DNA of 38,082 nt from contig JADYZD010000150.1 in assembly GCA_020853295.1 (NCBI GenBank), forward strand, positions 1 to 38,082, given 5' to 3'. The translations under genes and the position numbers were made by a program. Below, one piece after another: positions 9,801 through 18,412 of this stretch; within the stretch, counting starts at the first letter, position 1; every line of letters starts with the position of its first letter. This stretch comes from Bacteroidia bacterium (lineage in GTDB: Bacteria; Bacteroidota; Bacteroidia; NS11-12g; UBA955). The notes beneath the pieces are model-generated. The model searched no databases, was not told the DNA's origin, and was given only the letters and a program-made list of their open reading frames with translations.

Positions 9801-11449
9801 AAACCTACTCCGGATATGGTGATTTCACCATCGCATTGTCAGTTAAAGATCCATTAATTGGTTGTACCGATACTGTTAAGAGAAAAGTTACTGTGCTCAA
9901 AGGCTTGGCACTTGAACCCATGCCAAGTGATACCGATGTATGCGATATTTTCTCTAAAATTTCATTTGTAGACCGCACGAAATACGGAAACCTTCAGCCC
10001 AATAGAACTTGGATATTTAACAACAATAGCAAAGACACCTCAACAGCAGATAGCCTTGCAAGAACATTCAACCTTCCCGGCAAACAACAAATTATGATGA
10101 TTGGGGGAATACCTGGAACTTGCGCAGATACAGTTTGGTTCCAAGTGAATGTTCGGTACCCCGATTCTGTTGTTTCAGCCAGTCATGTGGTTCAATACAG
10201 CTGCTCACCAGCAATTGTAGATTTTACTCCCAAAACCAAGGCGGGGAATAAATGGGATTATTATTGGGATTTGGGCAATTCACAAATCATTAACGCGCAA
10301 AACCCAACTGGAGTCAGCGTTTCTACAGTAGGTCAAAACAACATTACACTTACTGTTAAAGATGATTTGGGTTGTGAATATACCACTCAAGATATGGTGG
10401 AAGTATTTAACCCGCCTCAAGCTCAAATTGACATTACTTCGGCAGATACCCAATGTTTGTTGGGCAATAACTTTACCTTCTTGCCCATTCTTTCTGATAC
10501 AACCAATCCAGTTGTATTCAAATGGGAATTGGCTGAGGGCAAAACTGCTGCCACAATTGCACCAATTGCTCAGAAATATGCACTCACAGGCAACAAACCG
10601 TTGTCATTGTCTATTGTCGATAAGCACGGTTGCAGAGATACAGCATTTGCCAGTATTTATTTAAATGAATCACCTACCATTGGCATCGTTAGCGACTCTG
10701 CTTGTATAAACGAAAACATGCTGGTGAATGCTCAAATCACTCCAGCTACTGTTGCAGTAAAGCAAATCGATTGGTATTTGAACAACACCTTTTCCAGCAG
10801 TGGAAACGCGTTTAATTTCACCTCACCTGCTGCAGGCAGTTGGCAATTGTATGCAATTGTAGAAGCTGTGGGTGGCTGCAAAGACACCAGTTCTAATGAA
10901 ACCCTAAAAGCATTCGATGCTCCTATTGCCGCTTTTGGTGCAGACATTAAAACAGCCACCAGCAATGGGGTAAAAGTAGACTTTACCGATAGCAGTATAG
11001 GCGCTAATTCTTGGACTTGGTACCCAGATTTCCCAGACCGCAACATCAATTCAAACAACAAAAACCTCAGTTATCTCTACCCCCGTTTAGGCAAAGTAAC
11101 TGCCATGCTGGTTGTAGAAAACAACAAAGGTTGTAGAGATTCTATAAGCAAGAACTACGAACTTATTTCTGAAGAATTGATCTTTATGCCAACATCCTTC
11201 ACCCCCAATGGCGATAATTTTAATGATATTTTCAAACCAGGAGGACTTTCAGCTGTTGGTTTATTTGAAATGAGCATTTACAACCGCTGGGGTGCAAAAA
11301 TTTTCGAAACCACCGATCCTGAAAAAGGTTGGGATGGCACTTACATGGGTGAAGCTGTGCCCGATGGTTCGTATTCTTACTTTGTAAACTTGATATTCTT
11401 AACTGGCAAACGTGGCATTATTCATGGTGAAGTAACGATAATAAAGTAA
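6827..11449 (+). CDS. Giant T9SS-secreted adhesin-like protein with PKD-type repeats (paralogue 1)
   Basis: A 1,540-residue cell-surface or secreted protein. MKKTLLAVILALTLPALRAQ is a signal peptide. Residues about 21-440, beginning GTDFWVAS, resemble the IgGFc-binding-like N-terminal domain seen in Bacteroidota surface proteins. About twelve PKD/Ig-like repeats follow, many with W-x-(F/W)-G-D-G and ending GC-x-D-(S/T). The last 90 residues, with FTPNGDNFND, YNRWG, GWDG and IHGEVTIIK, form the T9SS type-B sorting domain (TIGR04131-like). The start codon is TTG: the frame is closed by TAA at 6812 and this is the only start giving the signal peptide. A promoter-like sequence lies upstream. A paralogue follows after 11 bp. 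The ligand is unknown; adhesion is inferred from architecture. Confidence 0.9.
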   Translation: MKKTLLAVILALTLPALRAQTSAGTDFWVASTYPFYSGDSFYLAIASEKPTSAKMDIPLLGYEDSVSLGYNEIKYIKVPKSIRESYYYWYNGANPDVGSNGIHVSSKLPVRVYAFVDGRYYSCGATAVYPTKTQPPGGKYYPYKSRYYWSGGGGAYKNFFFSVVGIDDSVTVSFKTNYTTMWNMPPGNKIVLRKGQVVRIYTWILGNDPNLEVSAEQGKRIAVFTENFFDYAQSGCYQYDLMYEQILPSNVMGTDFILAPYMYHKKGYDYTIAAMDSNTIIKKDGKPIDTLNTGDTYYGRIYSDSSVIISADKPINLWEKNILDTCTSGGWGWWFSGPSIMTVSSNEQMITDATVSVPASGNFTDNYINIITTQFGKDSTWLDGNLIPANEFKSILNGNYYLYRDTILKGNHRLMNNYGFISYIYGRGQYGGYAYNASAGLQSLKRLIVSETYKSCDTGKVVKLTSTGDPAKNYQWTFGGMKDTGLTAYFQVPKEGTYALKLKYQLLRNNLWDSVITFLKIEGNNYLDFLKGEDLKVCKNSFTITLPKTKLFKYKWSNGDTTNTITTSSSAIFSLIVTNTATGCKFYDTTSITLFDKLNTDFTVSMARRCPGYPIFMDNISTVGKNDSIVKYQWYVDNLPDKTSRNDTVHYAYPGTYDLKVIITSKSGCVDSASKQIKVQDNPILVTGLRTYDSCYQRASFRFNSRSSLSVGRIVRYQWLFSDGDTTFKKVQAIKDFKDSGLYWAKFSAFSDAGCSDTTEPLYFKVWGAPSPQFNVTDSSVCTSGNYFTVDNTTLTHGQKVRYEWQWGDGTGETFEEPGFKNYSDTGKYRIGLVSAYTATNCSDTFWRTVQVLPNPKAVLTVDSFEYCLNRNYYHLNSNLSNDKGASVRYTTWKWGDNTQNDTAAFRKVYKTAGTFKVKMYFSTGKGCLDSAQKNLIVYNSPVAKFTITDSNICGSTNYYQLNNSSTAPNNAKWYWDYGDGNSSTVKSPANKTYSGYGDFTIALSVKDPLIGCTDTVKRKVTVLKGLALEPMPSDTDVCDIFSKISFVDRTKYGNLQPNRTWIFNNNSKDTSTADSLARTFNLPGKQQIMMIGGIPGTCADTVWFQVNVRYPDSVVSASHVVQYSCSPAIVDFTPKTKAGNKWDYYWDLGNSQIINAQNPTGVSVSTVGQNNITLTVKDDLGCEYTTQDMVEVFNPPQAQIDITSADTQCLLGNNFTFLPILSDTTNPVVFKWELAEGKTAATIAPIAQKYALTGNKPLSLSIVDKHGCRDTAFASIYLNESPTIGIVSDSACINENMLVNAQITPATVAVKQIDWYLNNTFSSSGNAFNFTSPAAGSWQLYAIVEAVGGCKDTSSNETLKAFDAPIAAFGADIKTATSNGVKVDFTDSSIGANSWTWYPDFPDRNINSNNKNLSYLYPRLGKVTAMLVVENNKGCRDSISKNYELISEELIFMPTSFTPNGDNFNDIFKPGGLSAVGLFEMSIYNRWGAKIFETTDPEKGWDGTYMGEAVPDGSYSYFVNLIFLTGKRGIIHGEVTIIK

Positions 11450-11460
11450 CTCTAAATACC

Positions 11461-14400
11461 ATGTTATTTAGATGCATCCATAGCTTGCTTCCCATTAAAC
11501 TGCCCAAAACCAGGTTCATCTTCTTCATAGCCATTACTTGCCTCTTTCAATTCAATGCAAAAGCCCAAACCACCCAAGGCACGGACTTTTGGCTAACACC
11601 AATGATCAATTATATTGGAGCCACTGACAGCTTTTTTGTAATAGTATCTGCCGAAAAGGCCACAAATGCCAAAATCGAGATTCCCCTCCAAGGTTTTTCT
11701 GCATCCATCAGCTTGGGATACAATGACCTGATTAAAGTATACATTCCTAACAACCTGAAACCCCAAGTATCTGACACCACTTTGCCATGTGGAATACATG
11801 TAACCTCTTATTTACCAGTTTCAGTTTATTCTTTAAGTGCCCGAAGTGCAACTACTGATGCATCTTGTATTTTTCCCACTGCTGTGCAACCCAAAGGGGG
11901 TAGCTATTTCGCACTTACCCCCTACCTTTATACGGGTGGTTATAACAGCGGAAATACCATTGGCATAGTAGGCATTGATGATAGCGCGTTAGTAGAAATT
12001 GTGCCTGCTGCCCAAACCAAAAGTGGTTATACTGCAGGTAAATCCTTTTTTAAAAAAATACTAAAAGGTGAGGTCTATTTGTTTACTAGCCAAACAAATA
12101 CTGGCCTAGAAGGCACTTTTATAAAAGCACCTGCAGGAAAAAGGATCGCTGTTTTTGGTGGTGACATTTGTGTTGCAATTCGCTGCGCCGCCTGCGACCA
12201 TGTGTATGAAGAAATACCACCCGCACCTACCCTAGGAAAATCATTTATTGTTACTGGATTTTTCAAGCAAGATAAAGGTCATGATTACCAAATTGTAGCT
12301 ACGGAAAACAATACCACTATTTGGGAAAATGGAAGCATTGTAGCCAATTTAAATGCAGGCAAAGTATTTTATAGAAAAGTGCTAGGCGACACCAGCCTAT
12401 GCGTTACAGCAGACAAGCCCGTGCTTCTAGCACAATACATGATTGGTAAAAGTTGCGGAGCAACTATTGGTGGAGACCCAGCAATGCTGGTAATTAATCC
12501 TCTGGAGCAAACCATTAAATCAGCTATTGTTTCTACATCAAATACCACGCTTGTAAAAACCCACTACATCAATATTATTGTACCCAAATCAGCAATAGAC
12601 AGTGTTTACCTAGATGGAAATCTCATACCCAACAATGATTTCGAAAAATTGAGTTGTGGTAACTATTACAGCTACCGCGATTCCATTACCGCTGGCAATC
12701 ATAGAATAGAATGCCGTTTTGGATTTATTTGCTATCTCTATGGTATTGGTACGTATGAAAGTTATGCTTACAGCGCTGGTTCTGGATTGCGCAATTTAAA
12801 ACGATTTATCATTGCAGAAAGCTTTCCCTCTTGCGATTCTGGATTTGTTGTAAAACTCACCTCAGGCGGAGATTCAGCTACCCGATTTAAGTGGCAATTC
12901 AATGGGCAAACCGATACCACCAAAAGTCCCTATTTTGTCGTTAATACTCCTGGCACCTACCCCGTAAAATTGCTTTACAAACCCTTCGGATTTAATACTT
13001 GGGACAGCACCGCATTAGATGTACTCATAGAAAAACCGCAATATTCTGATTACATCACTTTTGATTCCAAAACAGTATGTGCCGCTGATTACAAAATAGA
13101 ATTGCCCAATACTCCCATTTTCAGCTATAAATGGAATACTGGAGACACTACATCGTTTTTAATTGCCAAAACAACTGGGAAATACAGTGTAAATATCCGC
13201 AACCGCATTACTGGTTGCTCTGTTGTTGATTCTTGTTATATTAAATTCTTCAATGCTGTTAATGTAAAAATGGCATATAAAATGTCCAGTTTTTGTCCTG
13301 GAATTCCATTGTATTTATATGACTCTAGCACCACAATAAACGATACCATTATTTCTAGAAGCTGGTATGCTGATAAATATTATATCAGTGACAAAAAAAA
13401 CGATACCATTAAATCACCTAGGGCCAATAATTATGAAATAAAATTGGTGCTTAAAACTTCAAAAGGTTGCATAGATAGTAGTGAAAAAAACATACTTATT
13501 TCTGATATACCTATCGCAGTAACTGGCATCACAAAATACGACACTTGCTACGGTACCAACAAGTTTCGATTCAACAATGGTTCATACAATTCCTTGGGCA
13601 GAATCAACCGCTTCAAATGGTTATTGGGGGATGGCGATACAAGTGGCAAACAACAGCCCTTTAAATCCTATGCCGATTCTGGCACTTATAAAATCCAACT
13701 TATTGCCTTCTCAGAAACGGGTTGTTTCGATACTTCAGATGCCAAATTCATTACCGTTTACCCCAAACCGAAAGCAGGTATTCAAATTATAGATAGCGCC
13801 ATTTGCCGTTCTGGGAATTTTTTCAACTTTCAAAATGGAACAGTAAAAGACAACAGACCCATGAAATATTTATGGGACTGGGGAGATGGCAGTGGAAGTA
13901 CTTTTGAAAATCCAGGTAATATTGCCTACTACGATACCGGTATTTTTAACATTCGATTTGTTGCTTCATTCGCGCAAACTGGGTGCGGAGATACTGCATA
14001 TAGGAAAGTAAAAATCATTGAAAATCCCAAAGCTGCATTGGCAGTAGATAGCTTTAATTTTTGCCTCAACCGCAATTATTATCAGTTGAGCAGCAATGGC
14101 AACCCCAATGGTGGAAGTCCAGAAACCACGAATTGGGTTTTCAGCGATGGCACACAAATAACCAATCAAAAAACAGTAAAAAAAGCTTTCCCAAGTTCTG
14201 GTACTTTTAACATTAAAATGTATTATTCCACTGGCAAAGGTTGTATTGATTCGGTAAGCAAAAATGTAGTTGTGTACAACAGTCCAGTGGCTGCAATTGG
14301 CATAATAGACAGCAGTGTTTGTGGCCCAAATAATTATTTTAATTTAAATAACAATTCCACTGCTCCCAATAATGCAAGATGGTATTGGGACTTTAATAAT

Positions 14401-16068
14401 GGCAATACTTCTACAACAAAAAATCCGGGCAAAATAAATTATTCAAGTTTTGGAACATTTAAAATAATGCTGGCAGTAAAAGATCCACTTACAAACTGCA
14501 CCGACACAGCTTACCGCAATGTTTCCGTTCTAAAATCGCCATTATTAAATATTAAAATGAGTGACACTTCAGTGTGTACCTCAAAAACCGAATTTACATT
14601 TACCGACAGCACCATTTATGGCAATGTTCCACCCAACCGTCGATGGGCTATTGGAAATTCAAAGATTGATACCAATCAAATTGTTAAAAAGACCTTTACT
14701 GCGCCTGGTTATTATCAAATTCAATTTAGGGGAGGTATGCCTGGTATCTGCGCCGATACCGCAAATTTTGTTGTAAGTGTGCGGTATACCGATACTCCAG
14801 CCTCAATAAAATTAAACCTTTCTCAAGTTTGCGCACCTGCATCATCCAATTTTATTGCTACCATAAATGAAGGAAATAAATGGACATATTTGTGGGAAGA
14901 TGCAGCCACTGCGCGCAGTTGGAATACCCAAAATACAAATAATGTAGCCTTTAATCAATCCGGATATTTCCCAATTCATCTTAAAATTATAGATGATATT
15001 GGATGTGAATTTAACTACACAGATACACTGTCCATTTTACCAAAACCTACGGCAAACATTACAATAACTACGGCAGATTCTCAGTGCCTTTTGGGAAACA
15101 ATTTTGCATTCTCAGCAGCGGTTTTAGATGCCACTTATCCATATAGTTTTAATTGGAATTTAAGTGATTCCAAATCCAGCACCGATTCTATTGCCAAGGC
15201 TTCATACAGCACTTCAGGATCAAAATCCATTGTATTGGAATTGTCTGATGCCAACAATTGCAAAGACACAGCTCTTACCAGCATTCTAACACACCCCATG
15301 CCAGATGTTTCCGTTACTGGAGATTCGGGCTGCCTAAATGAAACCAGGCTCTTAAATGCCCAAGTATTGCCTTCATCACTTTCCATCAATTCCGTTACTT
15401 GGTACAGAAACGCATTACCTGTATTTATTGGCAATCCGTATTTGGCAAAACTCAGTCCTGTAGGAACTGAGTCCATATTTGTGGTGGCAAAATCTTCAAA
15501 TAATTGCGTGGATACTTCCAATACAGCCTTTATTACCACCTTTCCAAAACCAACATCCTTGTTTGGCACAGTTATGTACACAGCAACTGGCCTCGGTATT
15601 CCTGTGGATTTTATAGATAGCAGCATAGGAGCTACCCAATGGACTTGGTCTCCTGAACCTGGCATTTCTGCAGTGGGCAAATCTTATAGTTATTTGTACC
15701 CCCGCACCGGTTGGGTAAATACCTCATTAATTGTGAGCAACGCCAATGGTTGTCTTGATACATCTTATAAGTCTATTGAACTGTTATCGGGCCAATATGG
15801 CTGGGTACCCAGTTCTTTTAGTCCCAATGGTGACGGGAGAAATGATTTCTTTAAAATTGAAGGACTATCGGCCGTTAATGAATTTGAATTGATTGTTTAC
15901 AACCGCTGGGGCGAAAAAATATTCAGCACCACCAATCCTGAAGAAGGCTGGAACGGCGATTATATGGGCAGCCCTGCATTAACCGGTGTGTATGCTTATC
16001 GCATTAATTTAATTTTCTTTACCGGCAAACGCCAAGCCATTCACGGTGAAGTCACCCTGTTGAGGTAA
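11461..16068 (+). CDS. Giant T9SS-secreted adhesin-like protein with PKD-type repeats (paralogue 2)
   Basis: A 1,535-residue paralogue of the preceding protein with the same layout: an export signal ending AKAQ, an IgGFc-binding-like N-terminal region starting GTDFWLTP (to about residue 440), a run of PKD/Ig-like repeats, and a type-B T9SS sorting domain from about residue 1446 (FSPNGDGRND, YNRWGEKIF, GWNGDY, IHGEVTLLR). Equivalent blocks are clear, for example DSFEYCLNRNYYHL versus DSFNFCLNRNYYQL, and STAPNNAKWYWDYG versus STAPNNARWYWDFN. The signal region is longer than in paralogue 1 because about 15 residues precede the hydrophobic core. With 11 bp between the genes, co-transcription is likely. 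A glycine-rich loop near residue 340 replaces a Trp/Gly-rich one in paralogue 1, so surface specificity may differ. Confidence 0.9.
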   Translation: MLFRCIHSLLPIKLPKTRFIFFIAITCLFQFNAKAQTTQGTDFWLTPMINYIGATDSFFVIVSAEKATNAKIEIPLQGFSASISLGYNDLIKVYIPNNLKPQVSDTTLPCGIHVTSYLPVSVYSLSARSATTDASCIFPTAVQPKGGSYFALTPYLYTGGYNSGNTIGIVGIDDSALVEIVPAAQTKSGYTAGKSFFKKILKGEVYLFTSQTNTGLEGTFIKAPAGKRIAVFGGDICVAIRCAACDHVYEEIPPAPTLGKSFIVTGFFKQDKGHDYQIVATENNTTIWENGSIVANLNAGKVFYRKVLGDTSLCVTADKPVLLAQYMIGKSCGATIGGDPAMLVINPLEQTIKSAIVSTSNTTLVKTHYINIIVPKSAIDSVYLDGNLIPNNDFEKLSCGNYYSYRDSITAGNHRIECRFGFICYLYGIGTYESYAYSAGSGLRNLKRFIIAESFPSCDSGFVVKLTSGGDSATRFKWQFNGQTDTTKSPYFVVNTPGTYPVKLLYKPFGFNTWDSTALDVLIEKPQYSDYITFDSKTVCAADYKIELPNTPIFSYKWNTGDTTSFLIAKTTGKYSVNIRNRITGCSVVDSCYIKFFNAVNVKMAYKMSSFCPGIPLYLYDSSTTINDTIISRSWYADKYYISDKKNDTIKSPRANNYEIKLVLKTSKGCIDSSEKNILISDIPIAVTGITKYDTCYGTNKFRFNNGSYNSLGRINRFKWLLGDGDTSGKQQPFKSYADSGTYKIQLIAFSETGCFDTSDAKFITVYPKPKAGIQIIDSAICRSGNFFNFQNGTVKDNRPMKYLWDWGDGSGSTFENPGNIAYYDTGIFNIRFVASFAQTGCGDTAYRKVKIIENPKAALAVDSFNFCLNRNYYQLSSNGNPNGGSPETTNWVFSDGTQITNQKTVKKAFPSSGTFNIKMYYSTGKGCIDSVSKNVVVYNSPVAAIGIIDSSVCGPNNYFNLNNNSTAPNNARWYWDFNNGNTSTTKNPGKINYSSFGTFKIMLAVKDPLTNCTDTAYRNVSVLKSPLLNIKMSDTSVCTSKTEFTFTDSTIYGNVPPNRRWAIGNSKIDTNQIVKKTFTAPGYYQIQFRGGMPGICADTANFVVSVRYTDTPASIKLNLSQVCAPASSNFIATINEGNKWTYLWEDAATARSWNTQNTNNVAFNQSGYFPIHLKIIDDIGCEFNYTDTLSILPKPTANITITTADSQCLLGNNFAFSAAVLDATYPYSFNWNLSDSKSSTDSIAKASYSTSGSKSIVLELSDANNCKDTALTSILTHPMPDVSVTGDSGCLNETRLLNAQVLPSSLSINSVTWYRNALPVFIGNPYLAKLSPVGTESIFVVAKSSNNCVDTSNTAFITTFPKPTSLFGTVMYTATGLGIPVDFIDSSIGATQWTWSPEPGISAVGKSYSYLYPRTGWVNTSLIVSNANGCLDTSYKSIELLSGQYGWVPSSFSPNGDGRNDFFKIEGLSAVNEFELIVYNRWGEKIFSTTNPEEGWNGDYMGSPALTGVYAYRINLIFFTGKRQAIHGEVTLLR

Positions 16069-16102
16069 GCAACCCTAACTTTATATATATTTAATAAGAG
16101 CA

Positions 16103-16120
16103 TATTCTAAAAGTAGAATA
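16103..16120. repeat. Perfect 7-bp inverted repeat after the adhesin genes
   Basis: TATTCTA, a four-base AAAG loop, then TAGAATA. It lies 34 bp after the adhesin stop codon and about 35 bp before the phosphoesterase start. There is no T-run, so it may be a weak terminator, an operator or mRNA structure. Confidence 0.4.
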
Positions 16121-16154
16121 GGCGTAATATGAGATAGGCAGATTTGTGTCCCAA

Positions 16155-16991
16155 ATGGAACGCAGGAAATTAGAGGTTGCGGTATTAAGCGACCTGCATC
16201 TTGGTACATTTGGTTGTCAAGCCAAACAAATCATTGCCTATTTAAGGAGTATCCAACCCGAAATCCTCATTCTAAACGGGGACATTATCGACATGTGGCA
16301 GTTTAGCAAACACTATTTCCCTGCAACACATATGCAGGTAATTCGAGAAATTTTCTCGCTGCTATCAAAGGGCACTAAGGTGTATTATATCACCGGAAAC
16401 CATGACGATAAATTGCGCATGTACAGCGATTTAAATCTGGGTAATTTTACACTAACTGACAAATTAATCCTGGAAATCAACAACAAAAAAATATGGATTT
16501 TTCATGGTGATGTTTTTGATGCTACCACAAAAGGCTGGGCCAAAATCCTTGCCAAAATGGGCGGTGTTGGCTACGATTTATTGATACTAATGAATCAAAC
16601 CACCAACTGGTTTTTAAAAATACTGGGCAGGGAAAAAATGAGTTTTTCAAAAAAGGTAATACAATCGGTTAAAAAAGCCGTTTCCTGGATTTCTAATTTT
16701 GAAGAAACCGCTGCTGAACTCGCTATAGACCATGGTTATGACATAGTAATTTGTGGACATATACATCAGCCCCAAATGCGAAAAGTGTCAAATACCAAAG
16801 GGGAAGTTACATATTTAAATAGTGGCGATTGGGTGGAAAATTGCACATCTCTGGAGTACTATGAAAACGAATGGCACTTACACACCCACATGGAAACTGC
16901 ACTGGCCGATGAAGCTGCCATAAACAACACCAATATTAAAGTTCCTGATGTGTTAGCAGAAACCATTAGTTTGTTATTGCAACCCGCATAA
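16155..16991 (+). CDS. Metallophosphoesterase, UDP-2,3-diacylglucosamine diphosphatase (LpxH)-like
   Basis: A two-metal calcineurin-like phosphoesterase. Motifs counted from ATG 16155 (278 residues): SDLHLG (Asp13, His15), NGDIIDMW (Asp43), GNHDD (82-86), FHGDVFD (His117) and GHIHQP (His202, His204). LNSGDWVENC is typical of the LpxH-like branch, which hydrolyses UDP-diacylglucosamine in lipid A synthesis. Some members of this branch are not LpxH, so the substrate is inferred. An in-frame GTG at 16146 would add three residues; the ATG is preferred because a TTTG box (CAGATTTG, 16139-16146) overlaps the GTG. The glycosyltransferase gene starts one base after the stop, so the two are translationally close and may modify the same glycolipid. 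Confidence 0.82.
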   Translation: MERRKLEVAVLSDLHLGTFGCQAKQIIAYLRSIQPEILILNGDIIDMWQFSKHYFPATHMQVIREIFSLLSKGTKVYYITGNHDDKLRMYSDLNLGNFTLTDKLILEINNKKIWIFHGDVFDATTKGWAKILAKMGGVGYDLLILMNQTTNWFLKILGREKMSFSKKVIQSVKKAVSWISNFEETAAELAIDHGYDIVICGHIHQPQMRKVSNTKGEVTYLNSGDWVENCTSLEYYENEWHLHTHMETALADEAAINNTNIKVPDVLAETISLLLQPA

Positions 16992-16992
16992 T

Positions 16993-17988
16993 ATGAAAAT
17001 ATTGTATGCAGTTCAGGCCACGGGCAATGGCCATATTAGCAGGGCCTGCGATGTAGTTCCGCATTTGCAAAACCACGGCACTGTTGATGTATTTTTAAGC
17101 GGCAGCAATGCCCAGTTACAAACAGATTTGCCTGTAAAATACCGCAGCAAAGGATTGAGTATTTTTTACAACAATACTGGCGGATTAAATTATCTCAAAA
17201 CCCTGAACAATGCCAATTTATTGCGCATCTACAAAGAGGCAAATGAGCTACCCTTAAAAAAATATGATGTGGTCATCAATGATTTTGAGTGCATCACTTC
17301 CCTATCTTGCCAATTGCATAAAAAAACAAGCATCCATTTCGGACACCAAGCCAGTTTTCAATCCTCTAAGGTTCCAAAACCTGTAAAAAAAGACATCACT
17401 GGTGAGTTTATTCTTAAAAATTACACCAAAGCTTCTGAATATGTAGGACTGCATTTTTGGCCCTATGACAAAAATATATTCACCCCTATTTTACGAAATG
17501 AAATATTGGAGGCCAATCCCAAAAATCATGGGCACATTACAGTGTATTTGGGCCAATTTTCCACAGCAAATTTGATCAAACATTTTTCACAATTTACTGA
17601 TTATCGTTTTCAAATATTTTGCAAAGATCCAGAATCAACAAACTTGCCAAAAAACATCCAATTATTTCCAATAAACCGGGAATTATTTACACGCAGTTTA
17701 ATCAATTGTCATGGCACAATAACTGGCGCTGGATTTGAAACCCCTGCAGAAGTACTTTACCTAAATAAAAAACTGATTGTTATTCCCATTCAAGGACAGT
17801 ACGAGCAACTGTGCAATGCTCAGGCACTGAAAGAATGGAATGTAATTTCCTGCGAAAAACTTGTGGATGTAAACCAAAACTTGCTAGACAATTGGTATTT
17901 CAATTTGGAAAACCGAAAATACCAACTGCTGCATACCACAGAACAAATTGTTGAAATTGCAGTAAAAAAAGCCTTACGCTTTCTTTGA
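16993..17988 (+). CDS. MurG/GT28-like glycosyltransferase
   Basis: A 331-residue GT-B-type glycosyltransferase. The N-terminus MKILYAVQATGNGHISR has the glycine/His loop of the MurG/GT28 type. The C-terminal half holds the donor-binding stretch GTITGAGFETPAEVL followed by KLIVIPIQGQYEQ. It has no signal peptide or membrane segment, so it probably works at the cytoplasmic face of the inner membrane. It starts one base after the LpxH-like phosphoesterase gene. The donor and acceptor are unknown; a glycolipid is a reasonable guess from that pairing. Its last 15 bp overlap the 3' end of the convergent small membrane-protein gene. Confidence 0.8.
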   Translation: MKILYAVQATGNGHISRACDVVPHLQNHGTVDVFLSGSNAQLQTDLPVKYRSKGLSIFYNNTGGLNYLKTLNNANLLRIYKEANELPLKKYDVVINDFECITSLSCQLHKKTSIHFGHQASFQSSKVPKPVKKDITGEFILKNYTKASEYVGLHFWPYDKNIFTPILRNEILEANPKNHGHITVYLGQFSTANLIKHFSQFTDYRFQIFCKDPESTNLPKNIQLFPINRELFTRSLINCHGTITGAGFETPAEVLYLNKKLIVIPIQGQYEQLCNAQALKEWNVISCEKLVDVNQNLLDNWYFNLENRKYQLLHTTEQIVEIAVKKALRFL

Positions 17989-18330
17989 CTTTTTGGTGCC
18001 ACCATTCTTCAAATACAACCAGCCAAATAGAACGGGTAATGAAAGGGTGAGCAATACCAATGAAAGCATCCAGTTGCGAAATATCAAATGGGTAAGTACC
18101 AAAACAGCCAGCATAATATTTGATGCCAGCAATACTTTAATTGGCTCAATGCTGGGCTTTCTTTTTAAATACATATACAATAGGGTATACAATGCCACGC
18201 CCAACCCGAATAGCAGCATTATGCCACCGGGAATCCCTAAATACTTGCGTTCTAACAGCGATGCACCGCCCAGAGTGAGCAAGAACCAACTCATGTGAAA
18301 TGCATTTCGAACAACTGGTTTTTGGAACAT
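17974..18330 (-). CDS. Small integral membrane protein of unknown function
   Basis: A 118-residue protein with four likely transmembrane helices (about residues 10-25, 34-54, 66-84 and 87-106) and a lysine-rich C-terminal tail (KNGGTKKSKKA), which by the positive-inside rule suggests a cytoplasmic C-terminus. I do not recognise the family. ATG at 18330 is preceded by GATATTTG on the minus strand (18334-18341), one mismatch from TAnnTTTG, leaving a very short leader. It is divergent from alanine dehydrogenase and its 3' end overlaps the glycosyltransferase by 15 bp. The hydrophobic pattern and the promoter-like box support a real gene. Confidence 0.7.
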   Translation of the reverse strand: MFQKPVVRNAFHMSWFLLTLGGASLLERKYLGIPGGIMLLFGLGVALYTLLYMYLKRKPSIEPIKVLLASNIMLAVLVLTHLIFRNWMLSLVLLTLSLPVLFGWLYLKNGGTKKSKKA

Positions 18331-18358
18331 GCCGCAAATATCTAAGATTTTCCATCAT

Positions 18359-18392
18359 TTTGAGCATATTAAAGTGGCCTAATGTATCTTTG
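18359..18392 (+). promoter_or_regulatory. Bacteroidota-type promoter for alanine dehydrogenase
   Basis: TTTG at 18359-18362, a 22-base spacer and TATCTTTG at 18385-18392 match the -33/-7 consensus. ATG 18413 follows 20 bases later. Confidence 0.6.
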
Positions 18393-18412
18393 CCCGCCAA
18401 TAATAGTCAATC

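Noticed and set aside
15135..15680. 181-codon open frame antisense to the second adhesin
   Set aside because: It is fully contained in a clearly coding frame, and no domain or signal peptide is seen.
6827..16068. CRISPR or short tandem DNA repeats within the adhesin region
   Set aside because: The repeats are diverged protein domains; no regularly spaced identical DNA units are visible.
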